Notes: generated from the sequence alone by a model not told the origin. A stretch of 64,000 bases of DNA from Pleomorphomonas oryzae DSM 16300 (GCF_000422965.1 NZ_AUHB01000001.1:434001-498000), one strand, 5' to 3'. Shown: positions 24,719 to 35,866, counted from the stretch's first letter. Numbers and translations: made by a program.

Positions 24719-24747
24719 TGCCGGCGGGTCGACGCGATCCGCCGGCA
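24719..24747 (-). terminator. Terminator between convergent ABC operons
   Basis: Inverted repeat TGCCGGCGG / CCGCCGGCA with an 11-base loop in the 39 bases between the two ATPase genes. On the minus strand it is followed by TTTTG, so it best serves the minus-strand ATPase; the plus side has no U-run. Confidence 0.65.
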
Positions 24748-24752
24748 AAACG

Positions 24753-25832
24753 CTAAAGCCGCCAGCCGGTGTCGACGTCGAAGAAGGACGCTTTCTGGAT
24801 ATCGATGGTGACCGGGAAGGTGCGATCCGCCTCACAGCCATCGTCCTGCCCCACGAGATGCGACAGGCTGATGCCGTCGAAAATAGACCAGGCGAGGATG
24901 CTGCTGCCCATCGGCTCGATCAGCGACACCTTGCCTTCGATGGCCTGGGTCTCTCCCCTGGCGGGAAGGATGTGCTCCGGCCTGAGACCGAGCACGACTT
25001 TCCGGCCGCTTTCAATCTTCTGCGCAAAGGGATAGCGGCTGACGTCAAGCCGGAAGGCGCCGTCGGCGAAGAAGAGGCGATCGCCCTCCGCGACAAGCTC
25101 GCCTTTGACCTTGTTCATGGCCGGCGAGCCCAGGAAGCTACCGACGAACTCGTTGGCGGGCTTGTTGTAGACGTTGAGCGGCGTATCGAGCTGCTGGATG
25201 AGGCCATCCTTCATGACCGCGATGCGATCGGCCAGTGTCAGCGCCTCGATCTGGTCGTGGGTCACGTAGATCATGGTCGACTTCAGCGTCTTGTGCAGCT
25301 TCTTGATCTCGAGACGCAGCTCGGCCCTGAGCTTGGCATCGAGGTTGGAAAGCGGCTCGTCGAACAGGAAGATATCGGCATCACGCACCAACGCTCGGCC
25401 GATGGCAACGCGCTGGCGCTGGCCACCGGAGAGCGCCGACGGCTTGCGATCGAGCAGGTGGTCGATCTGCAGGAGCTCTGACGCCCACTTCACTTTCTTC
25501 TCGATGATTGCGCGATCGATGCCGGCAATGCGCAGACCGAAGGACAAGTTCCGCTCGACGCTCATGGTCGGATAGAGCGCGTAGGACTGAAACACCATGC
25601 CGATGCCTCGATCCTTCGGATCGGTCCAGGTGACGTCTTTGTCATTGAAGAGGATGCGGCCGCCGCTGACGTCAGCAAGACCGCCGATGGCGCTCAGAAG
25701 CGTCGACTTGCCGCAACCGGACGGACCGAGCAGCACGAGGAACTCGCCGTCCTGGATGGTCAGGTCGAGATTCTTGACGATCGCCACATTGCCGTAGCTG
25801 ATCTCGAGATTTTGCAGGGACACTGAACTCAT
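24753..25832 (-). CDS. Sugar ABC transporter ATPase (UgpC family), aldobionate importer
   Basis: 359 residues. Walker [12 protein letters not shown]-loop MVFQSYALYPTM, signature [15 protein letters not shown], Walker [14 protein letters not shown], switch THDQIEALTL, and a full TOBE-type C-terminus (LGLRPEHILPA, SLIEPMGSS). It lies 3 bases after the permease gene and is the last gene of the operon 28926 to 24753. It powers the importer whose binding protein is at 28926. Confidence 0.92.
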   Translation of the reverse strand: MSSVSLQNLEISYGNVAIVKNLDLTIQDGEFLVLLGPSGCGKSTLLSAIGGLADVSGGRILFNDKDVTWTDPKDRGIGMVFQSYALYPTMSVERNLSFGLRIAGIDRAIIEKKVKWASELLQIDHLLDRKPSALSGGQRQRVAIGRALVRDADIFLFDEPLSNLDAKLRAELRLEIKKLHKTLKSTMIYVTHDQIEALTLADRIAVMKDGLIQQLDTPLNVYNKPANEFVGSFLGSPAMNKVKGELVAEGDRLFFADGAFRLDVSRYPFAQKIESGRKVVLGLRPEHILPARGETQAIEGKVSLIEPMGSSILAWSIFDGISLSHLVGQDDGCEADRTFPVTIDIQKASFFDVDTGWRL

Positions 25833-25835
25833 GGC

Positions 25836-26726
25836 TTAACCCTTCACGGCACCGGAGGCGATGCCGCGCACGAACCAACGGCCGGACACCAAGTAGACGG
25901 TGAGTGGGACCAGCGACGTGAGCACGGTTGCCGCCATGTTGACGTTGTAGGCGCGCTCGCCGGTGGTGGTGTTGACGATGTTGTTGAGCTGAACGGTCAT
26001 CGGCAGGTTTTCGCGGCCTGCGAAGACGAGGCCGAGCAGGAAGTCATTCCAGATGGCCGTCACCTGCATGATCACCGCAACGATGGCGATCGGCACCGAC
26101 ATCGGCAGGATGATCGAGATGAAGATCCTCCAGAAGCCGGCGCCGTCGATACGCGCCGCCTTGAACAGCTCGACCGGCAGGCCCGAATAGTAGTTGCGGA
26201 ACAGGAGCGTCATCACCGGCATGCCGAAGATTATGTGCGTCAGCACGATGGCAGACAGCGACCCATAGATGCCGGTCTGGGCGTAGAAGCGAACCAGCGG
26301 ATAAATGAACACCTGATAGGGAACGAACGAGCCGAGCAGCAGACAGGCAAACAGCACGTTGGCGCCCTTTACCTTCCAGAAGGACAAGGCATAGCCGTTG
26401 ATGGCGCCGAGCAGGATGGAGAAGATGACGCTCGGCACCAGGATCTTCACCGAGTTGCCGAACCCCACCCTGAGGCCGGTGCACTCGAGGCCGGTGCAGG
26501 CGGACGTCCAAGCCTTGATCCAGGCATCGATGCTGAACTGCTGCGGCAAGGAGAAGATCAGGCCGAGACGGATTTCGTCCATGCTCTTGAACGACGTGAC
26601 AAGCATCACGTAGAGCGGCAGCAGGAAGAACAGCGCGAGGACACCGAGGAAGGCGTAGATGCCGACGCGGCCCCAGACTTCCTGGTAGGTGAGCGGGCGC
26701 TTGGTCGCGGATTTTGCCTGAGGCAT
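25836..26726 (-). CDS. Sugar ABC transporter permease (MalG-type), aldobionate importer
   Basis: 296 residues from the ATG at 26726-26724, which shares one base with the upstream permease stop (TGATG). The frame stays open further upstream, but that part overlaps the other permease. Six spans, opening IYAFLGVLALFFLLPLYVML; EAA loop VELFKAARIDGAGFWRIFIS; C-terminus GRWFVRGIASGAVKG. A loop with two Cys (SACTGLECTG) between spans 1 and 2 is longer than usual. Confidence 0.92.
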   Translation of the reverse strand: MPQAKSATKRPLTYQEVWGRVGIYAFLGVLALFFLLPLYVMLVTSFKSMDEIRLGLIFSLPQQFSIDAWIKAWTSACTGLECTGLRVGFGNSVKILVPSVIFSILLGAINGYALSFWKVKGANVLFACLLLGSFVPYQVFIYPLVRFYAQTGIYGSLSAIVLTHIIFGMPVMTLLFRNYYSGLPVELFKAARIDGAGFWRIFISIILPMSVPIAIVAVIMQVTAIWNDFLLGLVFAGRENLPMTVQLNNIVNTTTGERAYNVNMAATVLTSLVPLTVYLVSGRWFVRGIASGAVKG

Positions 26727-27622
26727 CACGACGCCCTCCCGCTCTTCCGGAAATACTGGGAATAGATGACGGGCGCCATGACCAGCAGAACCGTGACGAG
26801 CATGACCGTCGACGCTGCCGTGGCGAGGCCGATGTTGGCGCGCTCGAACAGGTTGTCCATGATGAACTTGGCCGGCACTTCGCTGGCCGTGCCGGGGCCG
26901 CCGTTGGTCATGGCAACGACGACGTCGTACATCTTGACGATGCTGATCGACAGGAGAACGAGCGAGGTGATGATCATCGGCCGGAGCATCGGCAGGACGA
27001 TCGAAAGATAGACACGCCAGGTCGGGATGCCGTCGATGCGCGTCGCCCGCCAGATCTCGGTGTCGACCCCACGCAGACCGGCAAGGATCAGCGCCATGAC
27101 GAGGCCGGAGCCGTGCCAGACTGTGGCGAGGATGATGGCGTAAAGCACCATCTTCGAGTTGACCACCCAATCCAGGACGAAACCGGAGAAGCCGAGGCCG
27201 TGCATGGTGTGCTGGATGCCAAGATCCGGATTAAGGATCCATTGCCAGATCAGGCCGGCCACCACGAAGGACATGGCGTAGGGATAAAGGAACACGGTGC
27301 GGAACAGGCTTTCGGCGCGCACGTTCTGGTCGATGAAGATCGCCAGCAAGGTGCCGAGAACGAAGCAGATCAGCAGGAAGAAGAAGGCGATAATGACGAG
27401 ATTGCCGAGCGAGGTCAGCCAGCGCGGCGTATCGAACAGGGTGAGGTACTGGGCAATGCCGACGAAGTCGTTCCTGGGCAGCAGCTTCGAACTCGAAAAC
27501 GACAGCCGGACCGACCAGGCCATGGTGCCGAGATAGGCGAAGATGACGACGACGGCCATCGGCAACAGGGCAATGTAGGCAACCAGGTTGCGCTTTACAT
27601 GCCGGGTAAGTTCGGCTCCCAC
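26726..27622 (-). CDS. Sugar ABC transporter permease (MalF-type), aldobionate importer
   Basis: 298 residues, about six spans (YIALLPMAVVVIFAYLGTMA first) with the EAA-type loop IWRATRIDGIPTWRVYLSI followed by VLPMLRP. It follows the binding-protein gene after a 65-base spacer with a strong hairpin, and is coupled to the next permease. Confidence 0.92.
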   Translation of the reverse strand: MGAELTRHVKRNLVAYIALLPMAVVVIFAYLGTMAWSVRLSFSSSKLLPRNDFVGIAQYLTLFDTPRWLTSLGNLVIIAFFFLLICFVLGTLLAIFIDQNVRAESLFRTVFLYPYAMSFVVAGLIWQWILNPDLGIQHTMHGLGFSGFVLDWVVNSKMVLYAIILATVWHGSGLVMALILAGLRGVDTEIWRATRIDGIPTWRVYLSIVLPMLRPMIITSLVLLSISIVKMYDVVVAMTNGGPGTASEVPAKFIMDNLFERANIGLATAASTVMLVTVLLVMAPVIYSQYFRKSGRAS

Positions 27623-27645
27623 GGGCTCCTCCCGAATGTGATGGA

Positions 27646-27671
27646 CGGGAAGACGGACGACCGTCTTCCCG
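27646..27671 (-). repeat. Stem-loop between binding protein and permease genes
   Basis: Perfect 11-base arms CGGGAAGACGG and CCGTCTTCCCG with a 4-base loop, in the spacer after the binding-protein stop. No U-run follows on the minus strand. It occupies the same operon position as the palindrome at 19768-19789 and probably acts as an mRNA-stabilising or attenuating hairpin. Confidence 0.7.
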
Positions 27672-27687
27672 CACTTTTGAGGCAGGA

Positions 27688-28926
27688 TCAGCCCTTCAAG
27701 GCCTTGTCGAACCGATCGATGGCCTGATCGACGGTCATCGGCGTGTTCCAGAGCTCGGTGACGATGTCCTGAACGGAGCCGTACATGGACTCCTCCATCA
27801 TCTGCGATGCGTCCGGCGCTTGGCGAGCCGGATCGGACATGATCTTCATGCCGAGCTGGGCGCAGGCGTCCAGGCTCGACACGTCGACGTCGGAGCGGAT
27901 CGGGATCGAGCCCTTGAGGTTGTTGAACTTCACCTGGACCTCGGGGCTCGTCATGATCTCGACGAGAAGGTGCTGAGCCTTGATCTGTTCGGCGTTGTCG
28001 GTCTTCGGGAAGACGAAGACGTCGCCACCAAGGACATAGGGCGAGTCGGCACGAAGGCCCGGAATGCAGCCGTAATCCTTGCCGATTTCCTTCTTGGCCT
28101 GCTTGAATTCGCCCTTGGCCCAGTCGCCCATCACCTGGAAGCCAGCCTGGTCCTTGATCAGGAGCGCGGTGGTGTCATTCCAGTTGCGGCCCGGCGAGGC
28201 CTGATCGACATAGGGCTTCAGGCTGACGAAGGTCTCGACGACCTTGCGGAACTCCGGCGAGCGGATCGCCGCCTCGTCCTTGTCGCCATAAACCGACTTC
28301 CAGAGCTTGCCGCCGCCCACATTGGTGAGTACGGCCGAGAACAGCGAGTTCTCCTGCCAGCGCTGACCGCCGAGGGCGAGCGGGGTGATGCCGGCGGCCT
28401 TCAGCTTGTCGAGAGCGGCGAAGAACTGCTCGATCGTCTCCGGCGGCTTCTCGATGCCAGCCTTGTTGAGGGCGGCAACCGAGTACCAGATCCACAGGGG
28501 CATATGGATGTTGACCGGCGCGGCGTAGTACTTGCCATCGACCTTCACGGCCTTGGCGATCGGCTCCGGCAGGACCTTATCCCAGTTGTTCTTGGCCGCG
28601 ACGGCGTCGATGTCGTTGAGGAGGCCCTCACCGATGATCTCGTGATACTGGCGCGACGTGTTGAACAGCGCAGCCGTCGAGGGATCGCCACCGACGATGC
28701 GATTGATGGCGGCGCTACGAGCAGCCGAGCCACCGGCGACGGCATTGTCCACCCACTGGCCGCCGGCTGCATTGAACGCATCGGCGAAGACCTTGATGGC
28801 AGCGGACTCGCCACCCGACGTCCACCAATGAATGACCTCGGCCTTGAGCGGCTCCTCCGCCTTCGCAACACCGGTCACGGCCGCAAGGGCGATCGCCGAT
28901 ACGGCGACCATGTGTTTCATTCCCAT
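27688..28926 (-). CDS. Sugar ABC transporter substrate-binding protein, predicted aldobionate importer
   Basis: 412 residues from ATG 28926 (ribosome site GGGAGGAA); the codons before it lie in the site itself. Sec signal peptide MKHMVAVSAIALAAVTGVAKA, cleaved near KAEEP. The mature part is a family 1 binding protein (EVIHWWTSGGESAAIKVFAD, GKYYAAPVNIHMPLWIWYS, FQVMGDWAKGEFK, YVLGGDVFVFPKT). First gene of an importer operon that is divergent from lacI, GH94 phosphorylase, gntK and edd. From that neighbourhood the cargo is predicted to be cellobionate or a similar aldobionic acid. Confidence 0.9.
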   Translation of the reverse strand: MGMKHMVAVSAIALAAVTGVAKAEEPLKAEVIHWWTSGGESAAIKVFADAFNAAGGQWVDNAVAGGSAARSAAINRIVGGDPSTAALFNTSRQYHEIIGEGLLNDIDAVAAKNNWDKVLPEPIAKAVKVDGKYYAAPVNIHMPLWIWYSVAALNKAGIEKPPETIEQFFAALDKLKAAGITPLALGGQRWQENSLFSAVLTNVGGGKLWKSVYGDKDEAAIRSPEFRKVVETFVSLKPYVDQASPGRNWNDTTALLIKDQAGFQVMGDWAKGEFKQAKKEIGKDYGCIPGLRADSPYVLGGDVFVFPKTDNAEQIKAQHLLVEIMTSPEVQVKFNNLKGSIPIRSDVDVSSLDACAQLGMKIMSDPARQAPDASQMMEESMYGSVQDIVTELWNTPMTVDQAIDRFDKALKG

Positions 28927-28995
28927 CGTGGTTCCTCCCAAACAGGTAACGCCAAGGCATTCCGACCAGCGCAGCCTTGGGTGAATAACGGCTCC

Positions 28996-29020
28996 CGATC
29001 CAAAAGTGGGATCGGTTCCA
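28996..29020. promoter_or_regulatory. Candidate LacI operators in the divergent importer/lacI region
   Basis: Two overlapping symmetric elements: CGATCC-AAAAGTG-GGATCG (28996-29014, perfect 6-base arms) and TGGGATCGGTTCCA (29007-29020, LacI-like with central CG, five of seven pairs). They lie 70 bases upstream of the binding-protein ATG and about 150 upstream of lacI. Related GGAACCGGTTCC palindromes recur at 29242-29253 and, with one extra C, at 30230-30242. Confidence 0.5.
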
Positions 29021-29172
29021 TTTTTGACCTAACAGCCTTGATTTTGTCAATGCGCCTTGCGAGAAAAGCGGGAACGGAGAAACACGCAGTTGGTGGAAAT
29101 TGGATTTCTGTCCTTTAAAAACAAAAGGATAAATGATATCTTGTCGGCTGTTTGGGTGATCGGAGTTGCGAG

Positions 29173-30180
29173 ATGGCGACCGTAAAGGATGTGGCAAAGC
29201 TGGCCGGCGTCGGGTCCGGAACCGTTTCGCGATACATTTCTGGAACCGGTTCCGTTTCGAAAAAATCGGCTGAAAAGATCGCCCGCGCCGTCGAGCAGCT
29301 CAACTACCGGCCGAACAGCATGGCCCGGTCGCTGTCATCGCGCCGGTCCGATCTCATCGGCGTCTGGGTGCCGTCGCTGGAAGGTCCCTACTACCACATG
29401 ATGATCCGGACGATCGAAAGCGCGCTCCGCTTGCAGGGCAAGCACATGATCCTCGCCAATGCGGAGGACGCGCAGTCCAACGAAGACCGCCTCGCCCATC
29501 TCGATTATCTGATCAACCGCGACTGCGACGGCATCCTGATATCAAGCTCGTTGCAGAGCGAGTTCGAACTGGCCCGCTATGCCGAGAAGTTTGCCAATCT
29601 CGTCGTCATGAACCATCACACCGAAGAGCTGGCGGGGCGTTGCTTTTCGATCGATCACGACCTCGGTGGTCGGCTGGCGGCCCGCCATCTCGTCGAACTG
29701 GGGCACGCGAGGGTTGCCACCATCACCGGCCGGCTTTCGGCGTTGGACGCTCGCCAGCGCCACGTTGCCTTCTTGGATGAGATGGTCAGGCTCGGCCACC
29801 CGGTGGCGCCGGAGCGCATTATCGAGGGCGCCTTCTCCTACGCTGGCGGTGAACAGGCCGTCGCGGCGTTGCTCGCGTCGGGCACCGACTATTCGGCAGT
29901 GTTCTGCGGCAACGACAAGGTGGCGATGGTGCTGATCGCCGAACTGCACCATCGCGGCATCTCCGTGCCTGGCGACGTGTCGGTCATCGGCTATGACGAT
30001 GTCGAATTTACGCCCTATACCGCCCCGGCTCTCAGCACGGTCCATGCCCCGATCGAAGAGATGAGCCAGTCGGCCTGCCACCAGCTTCTCAACCTCACCT
30101 ATGGTCTCGAACTCCCTTACCAGGAACACTTCGAACCGTCGCTTTCCGTGCGGCAGTCAACCGGACCATCCCGCGCCTAG
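29173..30180 (+). CDS. LacI-family regulator of the aldobionate operons
   Basis: 335 residues from ATG 29173; ATVKDVAKLAGVGSGTVSRY is the helix-turn-helix and YRPNSMARSLSSRRS the hinge. Effector domain with LIGVWVPSLEGPYYHMM, LGHARVATITG and VSVIGYDDVEFTPYTAPALS. It is the first gene of an operon with GH94, gntK and edd (28 bases to the GH94 ATG) and is divergent from the importer operon, so probably controls both. The inducer would be the imported acid or gluconate. Confidence 0.9.
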   Translation: MATVKDVAKLAGVGSGTVSRYISGTGSVSKKSAEKIARAVEQLNYRPNSMARSLSSRRSDLIGVWVPSLEGPYYHMMIRTIESALRLQGKHMILANAEDAQSNEDRLAHLDYLINRDCDGILISSSLQSEFELARYAEKFANLVVMNHHTEELAGRCFSIDHDLGGRLAARHLVELGHARVATITGRLSALDARQRHVAFLDEMVRLGHPVAPERIIEGAFSYAGGEQAVAALLASGTDYSAVFCGNDKVAMVLIAELHHRGISVPGDVSVIGYDDVEFTPYTAPALSTVHAPIEEMSQSACHQLLNLTYGLELPYQEHFEPSLSVRQSTGPSRA

Positions 30181-30208
30181 CCGAACTTTCCCCATCCGAG
30201 AGACAACG

Positions 30209-32572
30209 ATGCCTTCCTTCATCGAAAACGGAACCCGGTTCCACCTGGACGACCCGACGCTCGCTCCCAATTCCGCCGGTTACCTTTGGAACCGCCGGAT
30301 GATGATCCAGATGAACAGCCGCGGCTACGCGGTGAGCCAGTACATGGATCCGGAACCTCGCAAATATGCCCACCCGCCAATCATTCCGGCGCAGACCTTC
30401 ATGCTGCCGGAGCAGACCTATTATCCCAACCACCCCGGCCGTTTCTTCTACGTCCGCGACAACGACACCGGTGCCCTGTTTTCAGCGCCTTACGAGCCGG
30501 TGCGCGCCCAACTGGATCGCTTCGCCTTCGAGCCCGGTCTGTCCGACATCCGCTGGCTGATCGAAAAAGATGGCGTCCGGGTCGAGCTTTGCCTTGTCCT
30601 GCCGGTGGATGATGTCGCCGAGCTCTGGACGGCAAAGATCACCAACATCTCGGCCGAAAAGAAGAGCCTGTCTTTCGTCCCGTTCTTTCCGGTCGGCTTC
30701 ATGTCGTGGATGAATCTGGGCGGACATTTCGACCCCGCCCTCAATGCGGTGGTCTGCACCTCGGTCACGCCCTACCAGAAGATCGAGCAGTATTTCAAAA
30801 ACCAGCACCTCAAGGACATCACCTTCCTGGCCGCCGACCGCCGACCGGACCATTTTGAGGTGGCCCAACAGGCCTTCGAAGGCGAAGGCGGGCTGCATGC
30901 TCCCTCGGCGCTGGCCGATGGTGGCGATCTCCGCGACGGCGAGGCGTATTACGAGATCCCCGCCTGCGTCATGCAGTGGGATCTGACCATCGCCGCCGGC
31001 GAAAGCGAGGAATTCCGATTCGTATTCGGCCCGGCAAAGGACAAGGCCGAGATCGCGGCTGTCAGGGCAAAATACATCGAGGGCGACATCGAAAAGGTTC
31101 GGCGAGATACCCACGCCTACGTGACCGAGGGTGGCCGCAGCTGCCTGGAAATCCAGTCGCCCGACGAGACCTTCAATCATGTCGTCAATCACTGGCTGCC
31201 GCGTCAGGTATTTTATCACGGCGACACCAATCGTCTGACCACCGACCCGCAGACGCGCAATTATCTGCAGGATGCGCTGGGCGTACTCTTCATCCGGCCA
31301 GACACGACGCGCGAGGTCATCCTCCACGCCGTGAGCCAGCAGCACGCCAGCGGCAAGATGCCGGACGGCATCCTGCTGAGGCCCGATGCCGAGCTCAAAT
31401 TCATCAACCAGGTGCCGCACACCGATCATGGCGTTTGGTTGGTGATCGCCGTCAAAGCCTATCTCGATGAAACCGCCGACCGCTCGATCCTGGACGAGAC
31501 GGTAGCCTGGGTTGATGACGCCACCCCTTCCAGCATTCGCGAGCATGTGACACGCGCCTTGCGCTTCCTTGCGTCCGCAGTCGACGAACGGGGCCTTCCC
31601 TACATCGAGCAGGGAGACTGGTGCGACCCCATGAACATGGTCGGCTACAAGGGCAAGGGCGTTTCCGGCTGGCTGGCCGAGGCGTCGAGCTATGCCATGT
31701 TGCTCTGGTCAGACGTCTGCGCTGCCGAGGGCGACGCGGAAACCTCGGCCTGGCTGAAGGCCGAATCCGCAGCGCTTGTCGACAGCATCAACCGCCATCT
31801 CTGGGATGGCGACTGGTACGGACGCGGCATTACCGATGATGGCGTGGTGTTCGGCATATCGACCGACACGGAAGGCCGCATCTTCCTCAACGCCCAGAGC
31901 TGGGCACTGCTCTGCGGCGCGGCCGACGAAGACCGCAAGGCGCGCATGCTCAAGGCGATCGACGAACAGCTGGTCACACCCTATGGCGTGGAAATCCACG
32001 CGCCGTCCTTCACTGCCATGCGCGACGACATCGGCCGCCTCACCCAGAAGTGGCCCGGGGTCGCGGAGAATGGCGCCGTCTACAATCACGCCGCGGCCTT
32101 CTATGCCGCCTCGCTTTACCACGTGGGCGAAGCCGACCGGGGATTCAGCGTGCTGCGCGCCATGGTGACCAACCCCGACCGAGAGGACATTGCTGCGCGC
32201 GGTCAGCTGCCACTCTATATTCCCAACTACTATCGCGGCGCCTATCGACAGTTTCCGCGCACCGCCGGCCGGTCCAGCAATCTCTTCAACACAGGCACAG
32301 TCGCCTGGGTTTACCGGGCGATCATCGAGCAGCTTTGTGGCCTGCGGGGTGAAGGCGATGGAGCGGTGATTGCGCCGCAGGTTCCATCCGCCTGGCAGGA
32401 GCTGACCTTTACCCGCCGTCTGCGCGGCGCGACATTCAACGTCGCCTTCACACGCGAGGACGGCCTCACTGAACAGATGGTAGAGGTCGACGGTCACCGC
32501 CTTGAAGGTGGAAGGCTTGCCGCTGTCGAAGCTGGCCGCATCTATGACGTAAGGGTGAGAAGCCCTCGCTGA
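30209..32572 (+). CDS. GH94 phosphorylase, probable cellobionic acid phosphorylase
   Basis: 787 residues from ATG 30209. N-terminal beta-sandwich (GYLWNRRMMIQMNSRGYAVS, YYPNHPGRFFYVRDND, ALFSAPYEPVR) then an (alpha/alpha)6 barrel with the GH94 acid motif GDWCD at 469-473 (GDWND in cellobiose phosphorylase) and GVAENGAVYNHAAAFYAASLY. The N-terminal motifs agree with the cellobionate phosphorylases of Xanthomonas and Saccharophagus as I remember them. Those enzymes split 4-O-beta-glucosyl-gluconate with phosphate into glucose 1-phosphate and gluconate. The next two genes consume gluconate (gntK, edd), which strongly supports that subtype over cellobiose or chitobiose phosphorylase. No signal peptide: cytoplasmic, as a phosphorylase must be. 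Confidence 0.8.
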   Translation: MPSFIENGTRFHLDDPTLAPNSAGYLWNRRMMIQMNSRGYAVSQYMDPEPRKYAHPPIIPAQTFMLPEQTYYPNHPGRFFYVRDNDTGALFSAPYEPVRAQLDRFAFEPGLSDIRWLIEKDGVRVELCLVLPVDDVAELWTAKITNISAEKKSLSFVPFFPVGFMSWMNLGGHFDPALNAVVCTSVTPYQKIEQYFKNQHLKDITFLAADRRPDHFEVAQQAFEGEGGLHAPSALADGGDLRDGEAYYEIPACVMQWDLTIAAGESEEFRFVFGPAKDKAEIAAVRAKYIEGDIEKVRRDTHAYVTEGGRSCLEIQSPDETFNHVVNHWLPRQVFYHGDTNRLTTDPQTRNYLQDALGVLFIRPDTTREVILHAVSQQHASGKMPDGILLRPDAELKFINQVPHTDHGVWLVIAVKAYLDETADRSILDETVAWVDDATPSSIREHVTRALRFLASAVDERGLPYIEQGDWCDPMNMVGYKGKGVSGWLAEASSYAMLLWSDVCAAEGDAETSAWLKAESAALVDSINRHLWDGDWYGRGITDDGVVFGISTDTEGRIFLNAQSWALLCGAADEDRKARMLKAIDEQLVTPYGVEIHAPSFTAMRDDIGRLTQKWPGVAENGAVYNHAAAFYAASLYHVGEADRGFSVLRAMVTNPDREDIAARGQLPLYIPNYYRGAYRQFPRTAGRSSNLFNTGTVAWVYRAIIEQLCGLRGEGDGAVIAPQVPSAWQELTFTRRLRGATFNVAFTREDGLTEQMVEVDGHRLEGGRLAAVEAGRIYDVRVRSPR

Positions 32573-32592
32573 GATCTGGTCGGGAGGACACG

Positions 32593-33101
32593 ATGATCGT
32601 TATCGTCATGGGGGTGTCGGGTTCGGGAAAGACCACGGTCGGCGAGTTGCTCGCTGACCGAATGGGCTGCGGCTTCTCCGATGCCGACGATTTCCATCCT
32701 GCCGCCAACGTCGAGAAGATGCGAGCTGGCACCCCGCTGACCGACGATGATCGCTGGCCGTGGCTGCGGGCGTTGCGGCATGCCATCGAGGATTGGGAGG
32801 CGGCCGGCGAGAGCCGTATCATTGCCTGTTCGGCCCTGAAGGACGCTTATCGCGACATCCTCGCGCCGCGAAACGACGTGGTCTTCGTCTATCTCAAGGG
32901 CGATACCGAGACGATCGCCGAGCGGCTGAAGGCCCGCAAGGGCCACTACATGAACCCCAACTTACTGACCAGCCAGTTCACCACGCTGGAAGAACCCGCC
33001 GATGCTATCGTGGTCGATATTACCCCGCCGCCGCCGGCTGTCGTCGACGAAATCATCGACCAGCTCAGCGCGCGTGGGCTAACCCGGGAAAAGAGACCGA
33101 T

Positions 33102-33105
<4 letters not shown>
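32593..33105 (+). CDS. gntK: Gluconokinase
   Basis: 170 residues, the usual size of the P-loop (GntK/IdnK) gluconokinase. Walker [10 protein letters not shown] at 8-16, then the family segments [30 protein letters not shown] and [11 protein letters not shown]. Phosphorylates gluconate to 6-phosphogluconate. It follows the GH94 gene by 20 bases (site GGGAGG) and overlaps edd by 4 bases, so product and next substrate match in order along the operon. Confidence 0.95.
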
Positions 33106-34922
<1,817 letters not shown>

Positions 34923-34962
34923 CCGAAAGATACCCAGTTCATGGTCCGAACCGGAGGCGACT

Positions 34963-35343
34963 ATGGAAGAAATCGCCCAGTCCTATCGGGACTATATCGC
35001 CTGCCTGAACCGCCGGGATTGGCCCGGATTGCGCCGCTTCGTGCATGAGGATGTCCGTCACAACGACCGCTTGCTTGGGCTATCGGGCTATCTGCAACTG
35101 CTCCAGGCTAACGTCCACGACATCCCCGACCTCAGTTTCGACATCGGAATGCTGGTTGCCAGTCCTTCCCGGCTGGCCGCCCGCCTCCTGTTCGACTGTA
35201 CGCCGGCAGGTGTGTTCATGGGGCTACCGATCAATGGCCGAAAGGTCGCCTTCGCCGAGCACGCTTTCTACGAGTATCGCGACGGCAAGATTTGGGACGT
35301 CAAGTCGGTGATTGACAAGGCAGCCATCGAAGCGCAGCTCTGA
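34963..35343 (+). CDS. SnoaL-like (NTF2-fold) protein
   Basis: 126 residues from ATG 34963 with site GGAGGCGACT. NTF2/SnoaL-type fold: [59 protein letters not shown] and [11 protein letters not shown]. Members of this superfamily are isomerases, cyclases or plain binding proteins, and the substrate cannot be read off. It follows edd by 40 bases but may belong with the SnoaL-like and FMN-reductase genes downstream. Ends 2 bases before the convergent hxlR-type gene. Confidence 0.75.
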   Translation: MEEIAQSYRDYIACLNRRDWPGLRRFVHEDVRHNDRLLGLSGYLQLLQANVHDIPDLSFDIGMLVASPSRLAARLLFDCTPAGVFMGLPINGRKVAFAEHAFYEYRDGKIWDVKSVIDKAAIEAQL

Positions 35344-35345
35344 GA

Positions 35346-35726
35346 TCAGTCCTTATCCGTCGGCTGTCCCGCATAGAGCGCGCGGGCCGCCTCGATACGC
35401 GCCGCGTTGGCGACGACCCATTCCGCGAGCGATCGCACCGGCACCAGAAAATCCCGGCCGAGATCGGTGAGCGCATACTCCACCTGAGGCGGCTTGCTCG
35501 GCGTCACGGTGCGGGAAACAAGGCCGCTTTCCTCAAGGTCCTTCAAGGTGGATGTCAGCACCTTCTGGCTGATCTCGCCCACGTCGCGACGCAACGCGTT
35601 GAAGCGGCGCGGGCCGCGCCCCAGCACACGCACAACCAGCACGGTCCACTTGCCGGTGAACTGCGACAGCATATGGCCGATGAGGACGCAGCGGTTGGTT
35701 TCCGCCTGTTGGTCTGGCACGTCCAC
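35346..35726 (-). CDS. HxlR-family transcriptional regulator
   Basis: 126 residues, HxlR winged helix: CVLIGHMLSQFTGKWTVLVV, RFNALRRDVGEISQKVLTST, LEESGLVSRTV and VEYALTDLGRDFL. The conserved Cys13 near the N-terminus is where redox- or aldehyde-sensing HxlR proteins have theirs. Divergent from the FMN-reductase gene 190 bases away, its probable target. Confidence 0.9.
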   Translation of the reverse strand: MDVPDQQAETNRCVLIGHMLSQFTGKWTVLVVRVLGRGPRRFNALRRDVGEISQKVLTSTLKDLEESGLVSRTVTPSKPPQVEYALTDLGRDFLVPVRSLAEWVVANAARIEAARALYAGQPTDKD

Positions 35727-35866
35727 AATGTCTCCTTATCTACGCATTCGTTTGCGACACAGCTTGTTCAGGAACAACCGGGCAGGTCGTCTATTCGGGG
35801 GCAGCACAACGGGTAGTTTCCATTAGGTGCCCTAGTGCCCTGAAAGTGCCTCCTTGCGAGGCTACA

